Shown here: positions 26,151-34,060 of the stretch, piece after piece
How the letters are laid out: each line of letters begins with the position of its first letter
How positions within the stretch are numbered: the first letter of the stretch is position 1
Source: Rhizobium vallis
Lineage (GTDB): Bacteria; Pseudomonadota; Alphaproteobacteria; Rhizobiales; Rhizobiaceae
Length of the DNA stretch: 64,000 bases
Direction: 5' to 3'
Assembly (NCBI RefSeq): GCF_003985155.1
Contig: NZ_ML133687.1
Coordinates: forward strand, 434,001 to 498,000
Program-made: the position numbers and the translations under genes
Notes under the pieces: generated by a model
The model's database searches: none
The model's input: the letters and a program-made list of their open reading frames with translations, nothing else
What the model was told of the DNA's origin: nothing

Positions 26151-27515
26151 ATGATGAAATCGGCGGAAATAGCTTTCTTGACCGGCAGTCAGAATGAGCC
26201 TCAGGCTATGCCCTATACCGATCCGTTGACCGGATTGGGAAACCGCAATCGCATGCGGGACAAAGTCCTGCAGATTTCTGCCGAGCGGGCCAGCGACCCG
26301 GCTCCCTTCACCATCGGCATCGCCAACCTCGACAGCTTCAAGCCGATCAACGATCTGTTCGGCTCGACCGCCGGCGACGAGATCCTCTGCCAGGTCGCCC
26401 ATCGCCTCAAGGCGTGCATTCCGGATGGCGCGCTGGTCACCCGCCACGACGGCGACGAATTCGCCTTTGTGCTGCCGCTGATTTTCGAACGGGCGAGTGC
26501 GGAGAAATTCGGCCAGATGATCCGCGAGGTGCTGTCGGCTCCTTATGATCTCGGCGACCGCAACGTCCGTCTCTCCGCCTCCTTCGGCTTTTCCATCTAT
26601 CCCTTCGCGGGCGAGGATTGCGAGGAACTGCTGAAAAGCGCCGAAACCGCGCTCTACCGTTCCAAGCGCCGCGGTCGCGGCCAGATTACCGTCTATTCGC
26701 GCGAGATCGCGCAGGAAATGAAGCGCGCCACACAGCTGGAGCAGGCGCTCAGAAACGCCATCATCTCAGACTCGATTGACGTGCATTTCCAGCCGATCGT
26801 CTCTTTGTCCAACAATCAGGTCGTCGGTTTCGAGGCGCTTGCCCGCTGGAACGATCCCGATCTCGGCTTCGTTTCGCCCGGCGTCTTCGTGCCGCTCGCC
26901 GAAGAGCGCGGCTTCATCGACGCATTGTCGGAGACGCTGCTGCGCAAGGCTGCAGAAGCCGCACTTTCCTGGCCGCGCGACCTCTTCCTGTCGTTCAACC
27001 TCTCCTCGGCACAGCTGATGGATCCGGGCACCAGTAGCAGCGTCCTGTCGATCCTCGGCCGCGTCGGCCTCGATCCCCATCGCCTGGAACTGGAAATCAC
27101 CGAAACCGCGGTGATGGGTTCGGCCGATACCGCTCATCGCATTATCGCCGATCTGCGCGCCGCCGGCGTGCGTATTTCGCTTGATGATTTCGGCACCGGA
27201 CAGTCGAGCCTCGGGCGCCTGCGCGACTTCATCTTCGACAAGATCAAGATTGACCGGGCCTTCGTTTCCCGCATCAATTCCGATCGTGCCTCCGAACACA
27301 TCATCAAGGCAATCCTTGCCATGTGCGAGGGCCTGGAACTGGAAGTCGTCGCGGAGGGCATCGAGGATTATGCCGAAGCGGTGAAATTGCGCACGCTTGG
27401 CTGCGGCATGGGGCAGGGCTACCACTTTGGCCGGCCGGCGGATGGAATCGCCACGCTGCGTTTCCTGCACGAGAACTACTACGACGCAGCCATGGCGGAG
27501 CGTGTCAGCGCCTAA
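26151..27515 (+). CDS. GGDEF-EAL cyclic-di-GMP protein, probably a phosphodiesterase
   Basis: A 454-residue protein. The N-terminal GGDEF domain (about 22-185) has DPLTGLGNR, but the metal motif reads NLDSFK and the active-site loop reads HDGDEF, so cyclase activity is doubtful. The EAL domain (about 195-445) is complete: FEALARW, LEITETAVMG, DDFGTGQSSL, KIKIDRAF and VVAEGIED. Degradation of c-di-GMP is the likely activity. GAGGAAAAG lies upstream of the ATG at 26151. There is no membrane segment or sensor domain. Confidence 0.88.
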   Translation: MMKSAEIAFLTGSQNEPQAMPYTDPLTGLGNRNRMRDKVLQISAERASDPAPFTIGIANLDSFKPINDLFGSTAGDEILCQVAHRLKACIPDGALVTRHDGDEFAFVLPLIFERASAEKFGQMIREVLSAPYDLGDRNVRLSASFGFSIYPFAGEDCEELLKSAETALYRSKRRGRGQITVYSREIAQEMKRATQLEQALRNAIISDSIDVHFQPIVSLSNNQVVGFEALARWNDPDLGFVSPGVFVPLAEERGFIDALSETLLRKAAEAALSWPRDLFLSFNLSSAQLMDPGTSSSVLSILGRVGLDPHRLELEITETAVMGSADTAHRIIADLRAAGVRISLDDFGTGQSSLGRLRDFIFDKIKIDRAFVSRINSDRASEHIIKAILAMCEGLELEVVAEGIEDYAEAVKLRTLGCGMGQGYHFGRPADGIATLRFLHENYYDAAMAERVSA

Positions 27516-27545
27516 AACGGCGGGCTCCCGAGCAAATCGAGGAAA

Positions 27546-27573
27546 GCGATGGCGCCCCTAGGAGCGCCATCGC
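27546..27573. terminator. Hairpin between the convergent GGDEF-EAL and PRC-barrel genes
   Basis: The arms GCGATGGCGC (27546-27555) and GCGCCATCGC (27564-27573) form a perfect 10-bp stem with an 8-base loop. It lies between two convergent stop codons and has no clear T tract, so it may be a bidirectional terminator or an RNA-stability hairpin. Confidence 0.5.
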
Positions 27574-27595
27574 CTACGCTATACTACCGCGCGGA

Positions 27596-28204
27596 TTACT
27601 TAGCCGTGGTCGAGCCGGTCGCCGTGGTATCGGTGCCGGGTGCGGCCGGGGCCTTTTCAGCCGACTGCATCGCCAGCGTCTTGAACTCGGGTGCGGCCTT
27701 GAGCGATTCGGCCGTTTCGCTCGTCGTCAGCTTGACGCTGCCGTCCTGGGTGTTCTGTGCAACGGTGACCTTGTCCATCGGAACGGCGACGTTCTTTTCG
27801 CCGATGCCGAGGAAGCCGCCGACGCCGATGATCGCAGCGACGAGGCCGCCATCCTTCTTCATGATTAGGTCGTTGACGCTGCCGATGCTTTCATTGTTGC
27901 CGTTATAGACCGACTGGCCAATATAGGTGTTGGCGCTGATCTGGTCCGGAGCCTGCTCGGTGAGATAGCCGGCCTGAGCGGTATCGGCTGTCGGCGCCGG
28001 AGCGGGAGCCTGTGCGGCATCGCCTGCGGGCTTCGTGACATCAGGGGTGATCGGCGGCTTGGGCGCTGCCGGATCGGCCGGAGCTGCCGCTGTCGGAGTG
28101 GCGGGGTCCGCAGGCTTCGGCGCCGTCTGCGAGAATGCCGCCGGTGCGAAAGCCGCGGCAAACAGAGCGCCAGCGGCAACGGTCGTCAGAAGTTTGCTTG
28201 TCAT
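27596..28204 (-). CDS. Secreted PRC-barrel domain protein
   Basis: A 202-residue exported protein. A signal peptide covers residues 1-25 (cleavage after AFS), then an Ala/Pro/Asp-rich low-complexity linker runs to about residue 85. A PRC-barrel follows (about 90-160; YIGQSVYNGNNESIGSVNDLI and GGFLGIGEKNVAVP). PRC-barrel periplasmic proteins are common and poorly characterised in rhizobia. It stands alone, with about 230 bp before the sugar-acid operon. Confidence 0.8.
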   Translation of the reverse strand: MTSKLLTTVAAGALFAAAFAPAAFSQTAPKPADPATPTAAAPADPAAPKPPITPDVTKPAGDAAQAPAPAPTADTAQAGYLTEQAPDQISANTYIGQSVYNGNNESIGSVNDLIMKKDGGLVAAIIGVGGFLGIGEKNVAVPMDKVTVAQNTQDGSVKLTTSETAESLKAAPEFKTLAMQSAEKAPAAPGTDTTATGSTTAK

Positions 28205-28433
28205 TTCGAACCTACCTTTTCATTTTCCTGGAGTAATCGCTAACCCGGCAAGGCCCGGTTTGGGCAGGCTTGCCGTGTCGGTTCGAAGAGGAAATGACTG
28301 GTGTGCCGATTGGTTCCGGCTGAAAACACGGAAAATTTCTCGATTCTCACGGAACATTTATCGATACGCCGGCGGCAAAACGCAAAAAGCGCCCCGACGT
28401 GGAGCGCCTCTCACTGCCGCCGGCAAACGGTGT

Positions 28434-29321
28434 TCAGATCACGTAGACGGGGTCGAATATGCCTTTGACCTCGATGCCGAGTTCCAGTAGCGCGCCGGCG
28501 CTCGGCTGCGCCGAACGGGCATTTTCGTCGAGCCCTTCCCAGGCGGTGGTCACCGCCAACCGGTCGGCGCTGGCGCCGATGAAGGCCGGGCAGGAGGGCT
28601 GGACGGCCGGAACCTTGTAGCGAGAGATGCGCAAGCCATCGGGATTGTAGCGGTCGACGACGCCGGCACCCCAGCGTGCGTTCCAGATATAACCGTCCGC
28701 ATCGACCACGGAGCCATCGATATCGCCGGGCTCGTTCATGCTGTCGACAAGCACGATCGGTTCGCCCGAGGGCAGACCGGTCTGCGGATCGACCATGACG
28801 CGCATCAGCCGGTTGATGCGGGAATCCGTATAATAGCCGATCGTGCCGTCAGGCGAAAAGCAGATCGAATTCGGGATGCTGATGCCGTTGAAGATCTTCG
28901 TCACTTTGCCGCTGGCGACATGATAAATGGCGCCGGCCTGGTTTTCCGCCCGCTTGCTCATCGTGCCGATCCACAGCGCGCCCGAGGGATGCGTGCGGCC
29001 GTCGTTCGAGCGGTTTTCCGGCTTGTCGTTTTCGAGCGCGGCATAGAACGTGAGGTTGCCGCTTGCAACATCGCGCACGAAAAGCCCTTCCTCCGTTGCG
29101 ATCAGCTGCCGTCCGGCGTCGATGCGGGCAAGCACGCTCGCCATGACAGGCAGCGGGTGCACTTTCTTCTGCCCGCTCGAAAGATTGAGCTCATGCAGCT
29201 CCGTGCCGAGAATGTTGAACCACCAGACGGTATTGCTGTCCGGATCATAGGTCGGGCCTTCGCCGAGAACGGAATTGGTGTTGCAAAGGGTCTTGCCTTC
29301 GAACTCGTAGATATCGGTCAT
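28434..29321 (-). CDS. SMP-30/gluconolactonase-family lactonase
   Basis: Predicted sugar lactonase, 295 residues, beta-propeller. The features LGEGPTYDPDSNTVWWFNI, GRTHPSGALWIGTMS and NEPGDIDGSVVDADGYIWNARWG carry the acidic and Asn metal ligands of the family. In this operon it would hydrolyse galactono- (or a related aldono-) lactone to the acid. An in-frame extension to 29381 runs into dgoA, so MTDIYEFEGKT at 29321, 4 bp after the dgoA stop, is the likely start. It is the last gene of the operon. Confidence 0.85.
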   Translation of the reverse strand: MTDIYEFEGKTLCNTNSVLGEGPTYDPDSNTVWWFNILGTELHELNLSSGQKKVHPLPVMASVLARIDAGRQLIATEEGLFVRDVASGNLTFYAALENDKPENRSNDGRTHPSGALWIGTMSKRAENQAGAIYHVASGKVTKIFNGISIPNSICFSPDGTIGYYTDSRINRLMRVMVDPQTGLPSGEPIVLVDSMNEPGDIDGSVVDADGYIWNARWGAGVVDRYNPDGLRISRYKVPAVQPSCPAFIGASADRLAVTTAWEGLDENARSAQPSAGALLELGIEVKGIFDPVYVI

Positions 29322-29325
29322 ACGT

Positions 29326-29958
29326 TCACGCTCCCGTAGCTGCATCATAGGCGTAAATGGTCGCCTTGGCGCGCTCGGCAACCTCTGCCGCGGTCATTCC
29401 CGGCTTGTAAATGCTGGTGCCGAGGCCGAAGGCGAAGATGCCGGCCTTGGTATATTCGCCGAAATTCTTGTCCGACACGCCACCGACGGCGGCGATCACC
29501 AGCTCCGGCGGCAGGATGGCCCGGATCGCCGTGATGCCGGAGGGACCGAGCACGCTGGCGGGAAAGAATTTGAGGCCCGTGGCGCCGGCGCGCGCTGCAG
29601 CCAGCGCTTCGGTGGGCGTGAAGACGCCGGGCATCGTCACCATGCCGTATTCGCGCGCCCGGATGATCACCTCCGGCTCGACATTCGGCGTGACGAGCAG
29701 TTTGCCGCCGGCCGCATTCAGGCTGTCGACCGCCTCGACCGTCAGCACTGTGCCGGCGCCGATCAGCACGTCGGCCGGCGCCATCTTCGCGGCGATCTCG
29801 ATGGATTTGAACGGCTCCGGCGAATTCAGCGGGATCTCGATCGCCGTCAGGCCATTTTCGATCAGGGCGCCGACGACGCTCTCGGTCTCGCCGGGTGTGA
29901 TGCCGCGAAGGATGGCGATCAGCGGGCGCTTCATGTCGGGGAAGGGGATACGGTTCAT
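29326..29958 (-). CDS. dgoA: 2-dehydro-3-deoxy-6-phosphogalactonate aldolase
   Basis: Splits KDP-galactonate into pyruvate and glyceraldehyde 3-phosphate. The 210 residues form a KDPG-aldolase-type TIM barrel with LIAILRGITPGE at the N terminus and the Schiff-base Lys in LKFFPAS. The stretch NSPEPFKSIE favours the KDPGal rather than the KDPG branch. An in-frame extension upstream to 30135 overlaps dgoK and is rejected. The start lies 13 bp after the dgoK stop. Confidence 0.9.
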   Translation of the reverse strand: MNRIPFPDMKRPLIAILRGITPGETESVVGALIENGLTAIEIPLNSPEPFKSIEIAAKMAPADVLIGAGTVLTVEAVDSLNAAGGKLLVTPNVEPEVIIRAREYGMVTMPGVFTPTEALAAARAGATGLKFFPASVLGPSGITAIRAILPPELVIAAVGGVSDKNFGEYTKAGIFAFGLGTSIYKPGMTAAEVAERAKATIYAYDAATGA

Positions 29959-29971
29959 CGTGTCAGCTTTC

Positions 29972-30889
29972 TCAATTCGGCCAGATGGCTTCGGCGGCGG
30001 CCGAAAGCCCGCGGCGCACGGCGGCGTCCGCATCGATGGCGGTGAAGGCAAGGGAGAGGGTCCGGAAGGCCTGTTCGTAGAGCGCTTGCAGGCGCCCCGA
30101 GGCGACAAGGGTGATGCTGGTGCCATTTGGAGCATCCCGCAGCGCCCCGGCGATTTCGAGGCCGATCAGCGTGCCGGAAAGCCGGGCTTGTGCCGCCGCG
30201 GCCGAAATCCCGTGCAGGAGCTGGCCAGAGCGGGCGGTAAAAAGCAGGTTGGAGGCAAGCGCCGGGCGCGCGAAGGCTGCCGATACTGCCGCCTCAAAGG
30301 CCGCCGCATCCGCCGGCTGCTCCTCGGCACCGGCCACGGCATGCGACAGGATCGTGTGTTTGCTCACAGCATCGAAAAGCTCGCCGGTCATGAAGGTCGA
30401 AAAGCCGGTGACCTTGCCGTCCACCACATGCACCCATTTCGAATGGGTGCCTGGCATGCAGACCGCTTGTGCCCCGGAGCTTGCAGCGCCAAGCGCGCCG
30501 AGAAGCTGGGTTTCCTCGCCGCGCATGACGTCGGGAGTGGCGATATCCCGCTGGGCAAGGCCCGGCAAAATGCGGATGTCGCGGCTTTCGCCGGGCACCG
30601 ACACGGCCCCGGTCAGGATCGCGGCGAGTGATGCCGGCACGTCGATATAACCGGCCTCGACCCAGCCCTGCCTTGCACCGGCCATGCCGCACACGATCAC
30701 CGGCAGGCCTTCCGGCGCCTCAACGGCCACGAGATGGCTGGCGAGCACTTGGGAAAAGCCGGTCTTCGCCGCGCTCGTCATGCCCTCGCCACTGCGGCGT
30801 TCGGCAAGGATGCCGCCATCCTTGCCGATCAGCCACAGCCTGAAGCTGCTGGTGCCCCAGTCCACCGCGACATAAGCGGGATTTGCCAT
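29972..30889 (-). CDS. dgoK: 2-dehydro-3-deoxygalactonokinase
   Basis: Phosphorylates 2-keto-3-deoxygalactonate, feeding dgoA. It is an ASKHA-fold sugar kinase of 305 residues with AVDWGTSSFRLWL at the N terminus, MPGTHSKWV in the middle and FMTGELFD. The start MANPAYVAV overlaps the stop of the preceding SDR gene by one base (TAATG), showing tight translational coupling. A longer frame to 31318 only reflects the antisense-free gap inside the SDR gene. Confidence 0.9.
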   Translation of the reverse strand: MANPAYVAVDWGTSSFRLWLIGKDGGILAERRSGEGMTSAAKTGFSQVLASHLVAVEAPEGLPVIVCGMAGARQGWVEAGYIDVPASLAAILTGAVSVPGESRDIRILPGLAQRDIATPDVMRGEETQLLGALGAASSGAQAVCMPGTHSKWVHVVDGKVTGFSTFMTGELFDAVSKHTILSHAVAGAEEQPADAAAFEAAVSAAFARPALASNLLFTARSGQLLHGISAAAAQARLSGTLIGLEIAGALRDAPNGTSITLVASGRLQALYEQAFRTLSLAFTAIDADAAVRRGLSAAAEAIWPN

Positions 30890-31650
30890 TACAGAACGCC
30901 TCCATCGACAATCAGGGACTGAGCGGTCATCGCCGCCGCGCAGTCGGATGCAAGAAACAGGCAGGGACCGACGATCGCATCGGCCGTGAGTGCGACTTTC
31001 AGGCACTGCTGCTCCACCGAGCGCGCGATACTCTCCTCGGTGAGCCAAAGCTGCATCTGCCGTTCGGTGACGACCATGCCAGGCAGGATGCAGTTGACCC
31101 GGATATTCTCCGGACCGAGCCTGCCCGCCATGCTCTTCGTCAACCCGACGACCGCAGCCTTCGCCGCCGCATAGGAGGGGAAGCCGCCCATGTTCAGCTT
31201 GAAGGCGATCGACGACATATTGACGATCGCCCCGCCGCCGGCCGCCCGCATCGATGGCGCCACCGCCTGCGACGTAAAGAAGACGTGCCGCAGATTGACT
31301 GCCTGGTTGTTGTCCCAATAGGCTTCGGTAACCTCGTCGAATTCATGACGGTCGTCCCAGGCGGCATTGTTGACGAGCACGCGGATCGGCCCGGAGGCCG
31401 CAACGACGTGATCGACCGTAGCCCGGATCGCCTCGACGTCGCGAAGGTCGGCATGATGAAAGGAGACGGGATGCGTCGTCTCCCGCGATAGCCTTTCGGC
31501 AAGCGCGCTGCCTGCGGCCTCGGCGATATCGATGAAGGAGACTTTGGCGCCCTGCCGGGCAAAACCTTCGACGATCGCAGCACCTATGCCCGACCCGCCG
31601 CCGGTCACGAGCACGGTGCGGTCTCTGAACTCGGGAAATTCTGCTGGCAT
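30889..31650 (-). CDS. SDR-family dehydrogenase, probable galactose (aldose) dehydrogenase
   Basis: Classical short-chain dehydrogenase of 253 residues. The NAD(P)-binding TGGGSGIG is near residue 16, NNAAWDD lies in the middle and the catalytic tetrad contains YAAAK near 157. As first gene of an operon with a lactonase, a KDGal kinase and a KDPGal aldolase, it probably oxidises galactose to its lactone. The substrate is inferred from context only; related SDRs oxidise arabinose or fucose. Confidence 0.8.
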   Translation of the reverse strand: MPAEFPEFRDRTVLVTGGGSGIGAAIVEGFARQGAKVSFIDIAEAAGSALAERLSRETTHPVSFHHADLRDVEAIRATVDHVVAASGPIRVLVNNAAWDDRHEFDEVTEAYWDNNQAVNLRHVFFTSQAVAPSMRAAGGGAIVNMSSIAFKLNMGGFPSYAAAKAAVVGLTKSMAGRLGPENIRVNCILPGMVVTERQMQLWLTEESIARSVEQQCLKVALTADAIVGPCLFLASDCAAAMTAQSLIVDGGVL

Positions 31651-31677
31651 CGCGGTAACCGTCTCCTCCCGGCGCTT

Positions 31678-31694
31678 GTTCCATTATTTGGAAC
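31678..31694. promoter_or_regulatory. Palindromic operator, probable IclR-type site
   Basis: GTTCCATTATTTGGAAC has perfect 6-bp arms (GTTCCA and TGGAAC) around a 5-bp centre, a form close to IclR-family operators. It lies 27 bp upstream of the SDR gene and just upstream of the divergent IclR promoter, so one site could control both directions. Confidence 0.5.
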
Positions 31695-31699
31695 TTAAT

Positions 31700-31728
31700 T
31701 TGACTATATGGAATTATCGAATTATGCT
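31700..31728 (+). promoter_or_regulatory. Probable sigma-70 promoter of the IclR gene
   Basis: TTGACT (31700-31705), a 17-bp spacer and TATGCT (31723-31728) lie 28 bp before the ATG at 31757. The palindromic operator abuts its upstream edge, suggesting autoregulation. Confidence 0.5.
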
Positions 31729-31756
31729 GCCCTTTCTGTCAAGGGCGGGAGAGGCG

Positions 31757-32554
31757 ATGAATTCAGGCGTAGACAGCATAACGCAGGCACGCGAGACCGG
31801 TACGCTCGGCAAGCTGATGGCTCTGCTCGATCTCGTCACCCATGCGGATGCCCCCTTGCGTTTCACCGATATCCTCTCCCTTGCCGGCCAGCCGCGCGGC
31901 ACGCTGCACCGACAACTGAGCCATCTGGTGGAGGAAGGGCTGCTCGAGCTCGACGGCGACGGCCGTTACGCCCCCGGACTGCGCCTTCTCGATTTTGCCG
32001 CGCGCAGCTGGGCGCGCAACGAATTCCGTCTCATAGCCGAACCACATCTCGCCGATCTGCAGCAGGCGACTGGCGAGACCGTGCATCTCGGCGTTCTCAG
32101 GGGGTCCTCGATCATCTATTTGGACAAAGTCGAAGGCCACCAGCCGGTACGCATGTATTCGCAGATCGGCAATGCTTCACCCTGTTACTGTACCGGCGTC
32201 GGCAAGGCCGCTCTTTCCAGACTTCCGGCCGAAAGCCTCGCCAATCTGCTGTCCGGTTTGAGCTTCACCCGGTTTACCGCCTCCACCCATGTTTCGGCAG
32301 AAACACTGCTTACCGAGATCCGCGAAATCGCCGATCTCGGCTATGCCTTCGATCGGGAGGAGCACGAGGCCGGCATCCGCTGCGTTGCCGCGCCTATCTG
32401 GTCGGAGGACCGGACTTTTATTGGCGGCGTTTCGATTACTGGCCCGGCCTATCGCTTGTCGATGGAACTTCTGAGCCAGTGGGCCGTTCCGGTTCAGCTG
32501 GCAGCAGGAAGGATCATGGAGGGGATGCGGGTCCGTCTGGGCCCGCGTCGCTGA
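31757..32554 (+). CDS. IclR-family transcriptional regulator
   Basis: A 265-residue regulator, divergent from the sugar-acid operon it probably represses. An N-terminal winged HTH (about 18-75, including RFTDILSLAGQPRGTLHRQLSHL) precedes the IclR effector domain with YSQIGNASPCYCTGVGKAALSRL and AGIRCVAAPIW. GGGAGAGGCG lies just before the ATG at 31757, and upstream in-frame starts overlap the operator. The ligand is unknown, likely a sugar acid of the pathway. Confidence 0.88.
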   Translation: MNSGVDSITQARETGTLGKLMALLDLVTHADAPLRFTDILSLAGQPRGTLHRQLSHLVEEGLLELDGDGRYAPGLRLLDFAARSWARNEFRLIAEPHLADLQQATGETVHLGVLRGSSIIYLDKVEGHQPVRMYSQIGNASPCYCTGVGKAALSRLPAESLANLLSGLSFTRFTASTHVSAETLLTEIREIADLGYAFDREEHEAGIRCVAAPIWSEDRTFIGGVSITGPAYRLSMELLSQWAVPVQLAAGRIMEGMRVRLGPRR

Positions 32555-32811
32555 CGGAAATGGGCACTTGCCTCCTTGCTGGACGCGATCGCAGAGCATG
32601 CTTATGATGAGCGCGATATTGAGATTTGGCGGCGAATCGCCAAAACTGAAATAGTCCGCGAAATCTGCAACCATTCACCGGCCGAACGCTTGACGCCGAG
32701 GCCCATTCCATTTGATCAACCAGCGATCGTCATTCCGCGATGCATCGAACCGGCCGCAGGGCAGGTTTCGCAAACGGTTTGCCGCCCCTGCGCCGAAGAT
32801 GAAGAAATGTG
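32555..32811. other. Gap between IclR and LuxR genes
   Basis: 257 bp with no convincing gene. A hairpin TTTGGCG/CGCCAAA (32625-32631 and 32638-32644) may end the iclR transcript. A short open frame (32576-32812) has a TTG start and no ribosome-binding site. Confidence 0.4.
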
Positions 32812-33546
32812 ATGGCACCCTTGTCGCAAACATCCCGGGAAGAAGACGATTATGTCGAGGAAATAGCGGGTCTGAAGACCCAGTTCGACATTTTCCGTTT
32901 CATGAAACGCGTGACGGAGGACTATCGCTGCCGCGCCTTCATGGTTCTCAACCTGCCGCCGATCACCTCCTTCGATCTTCAGGGCAGCACTGTTATCACC
33001 AGCTGGCCGGCCGAGCTTCTGGCGATTTACGACCAGGAGGCCTTGATGGTGAACAGTCCCGTTCTCAGGCGGCTCAGAACATCCACGCGGCCCTTTCTCT
33101 TCGACATGACGCGGTCTGAATGGTCGCGGGACGACGGCAAGTCCGCCCTCGTCGCCGGATTGTTCGAACGTTTCAAGATGACGCGCTGCGCCTATTTCCC
33201 GACGCACGAGCCGTCCGGCCTGCGCGGCGCCGTCTCCTTCGCCGGCGACCGCGAACCCTTCAGCCCTGCGGAGATGCGTAAGCTGAGCTATATCGCCATC
33301 CACGTCTTCGACAGGCTGGCCGAGATCCGCAACCTCGATACGCGCATCACGGACACACTGACCGACCGCGAGATCGATTGCCTGAACTGGACCGCGGCCG
33401 GCAAGACCAGTGCGGAAATCGCCGAAATCCTCACGCTCTCAGAGCATACGGTCAATCACTACCTCAATCGCGCCACCAAGAAGCTCGATACGGTCAACCG
33501 CACCCAGGCCGTCGCCAAGGCGCTGCGCATCGGCCTGATCAAATAA
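32812..33546 (+). CDS. LuxR-family solo regulator with altered signal-pocket residues
   Basis: A 244-residue regulator. The N-terminal autoinducer-binding-type domain (about 15-165) is followed by a LuxR HTH (about 178-240) with LTDREIDCLNWTAAGKTSAEIAEI and LSEHTVNHYLNRATKKL. By eye alignment with TraR/LuxR, the conserved Tyr and Pro remain (LLAIY and SPVL). The usual Trp57 and Asp70 appear replaced by Leu and Ser, so acyl-homoserine lactone binding is doubtful. No luxI homologue is nearby. Confidence 0.83.
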   Translation: MAPLSQTSREEDDYVEEIAGLKTQFDIFRFMKRVTEDYRCRAFMVLNLPPITSFDLQGSTVITSWPAELLAIYDQEALMVNSPVLRRLRTSTRPFLFDMTRSEWSRDDGKSALVAGLFERFKMTRCAYFPTHEPSGLRGAVSFAGDREPFSPAEMRKLSYIAIHVFDRLAEIRNLDTRITDTLTDREIDCLNWTAAGKTSAEIAEILTLSEHTVNHYLNRATKKLDTVNRTQAVAKALRIGLIK

Positions 33547-33579
33547 GTTGCAAAAACGAACGACAAGCTTTCGCCGGGC

Positions 33580-33594
33580 GCCTAGCGCATAGGC
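33580..33594. promoter_or_regulatory. Possible enhancer-binding site upstream of the sigma-54 promoter
   Basis: GCCTAGCGCATAGGC is an inverted repeat (GCCTA and TAGGC, 5-bp centre) centred about 95 bp upstream of the predicted start of the sigma-54 transcript. That is a typical activator position. It matches neither the NifA nor the NtrC consensus as I know them. Confidence 0.3.
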
Positions 33595-33656
33595 AAGTCC
33601 GTTCCCGAGAGGGGCCAGCGCTCCGCTTTTGCGATCTTTTTCCCTGATTTTCGATC

Positions 33657-33673
33657 TGGCACGCTTTCTGCAT
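33657..33673 (+). promoter_or_regulatory. Sigma-54 (RpoN) -24/-12 promoter
   Basis: TGGCACGCTTTCTGCAT matches the TGGCACG-N4-TTGCA consensus with one mismatch (C for the first T). The GG and GC dinucleotides start exactly 12 bp apart (33658 and 33670). It points away from luxR into the non-coding region. Transcription would begin near 33683. Confidence 0.6.
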
Positions 33674-33682
33674 CTCCTTTGC

Positions 33683-33869
33683 CAGAGGTCCAGAGGGGAC
33701 TTTGATGACCAGCGTCAGGAAATGGCGCGGCCGAAACACCGCTGCCCGACGCCGATACCGCTTCTCTTTGGTGGTTCGGCGTCGGCAGCGGTTGTTGCGT
33801 TTTGGCACCGCCTTTTGCGCAGCTGTTCACGAATCCGGCCTCCCCCCTCATTTTTTGCTGGCCTTTTTT
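33683..33869 (+). ncRNA. Candidate sigma-54-dependent structured RNA
   Basis: Downstream of the sigma-54 promoter a large hairpin forms: GCTGCC plus GACGCCGA (33741-33755) pairs with TCGGCGTC plus GGCAGC (33776-33789), 14 bp with one bulged base. T runs at 33851-33856 and 33864-33869 (after GGCC) could end a transcript of about 187 nt; both ends are inferred. A ribosome-binding-like AGAGGGGA sits before an ATG at 33705. That frame runs 131 codons through both hairpins and into the next repeat, so a peptide is possible but not favoured. Confidence 0.35.
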
Positions 33870-33914
33870 CCAACTTACTCTAGTTCGCCCGCATTGCGCC
33901 GGTTCCAGGGGAGA

Positions 33915-33964
33915 CCGTTGCGGCCATCAGGGCGAAAGCCCGGCGGACTTGATGGCCGCAACGG
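33915..33964 (+). other. Large perfect stem with inner tetraloop hairpin
   Basis: A 15-bp perfect stem (33915-33929 with 33950-33964; left arm CCGTTGCGGCCATCA) encloses GGGC-GAAA-GCCC (33930-33941) and an eight-base single-stranded GGCGGACT. This stacked arrangement resembles a structured RNA or an attenuator rather than a simple terminator. It lies in the 650-bp gene-free region between luxR and mrp. Confidence 0.55.
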
Positions 33965-34060
33965 ATTGGGATTTTTCCCGCTGCTCTCCTGGCACCCCGG
34001 CAAATCGATTTTCCTGCCGCTGATTTTGTTTGGCGAAGGCGTGCGCCTCCACTATCTCTA

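Noticed and set aside
32576..32812. 78-codon frame between iclR and luxR
   Set aside because: TTG start, no ribosome-binding site and no recognisable family. It may be worth a conservation test but is not called.
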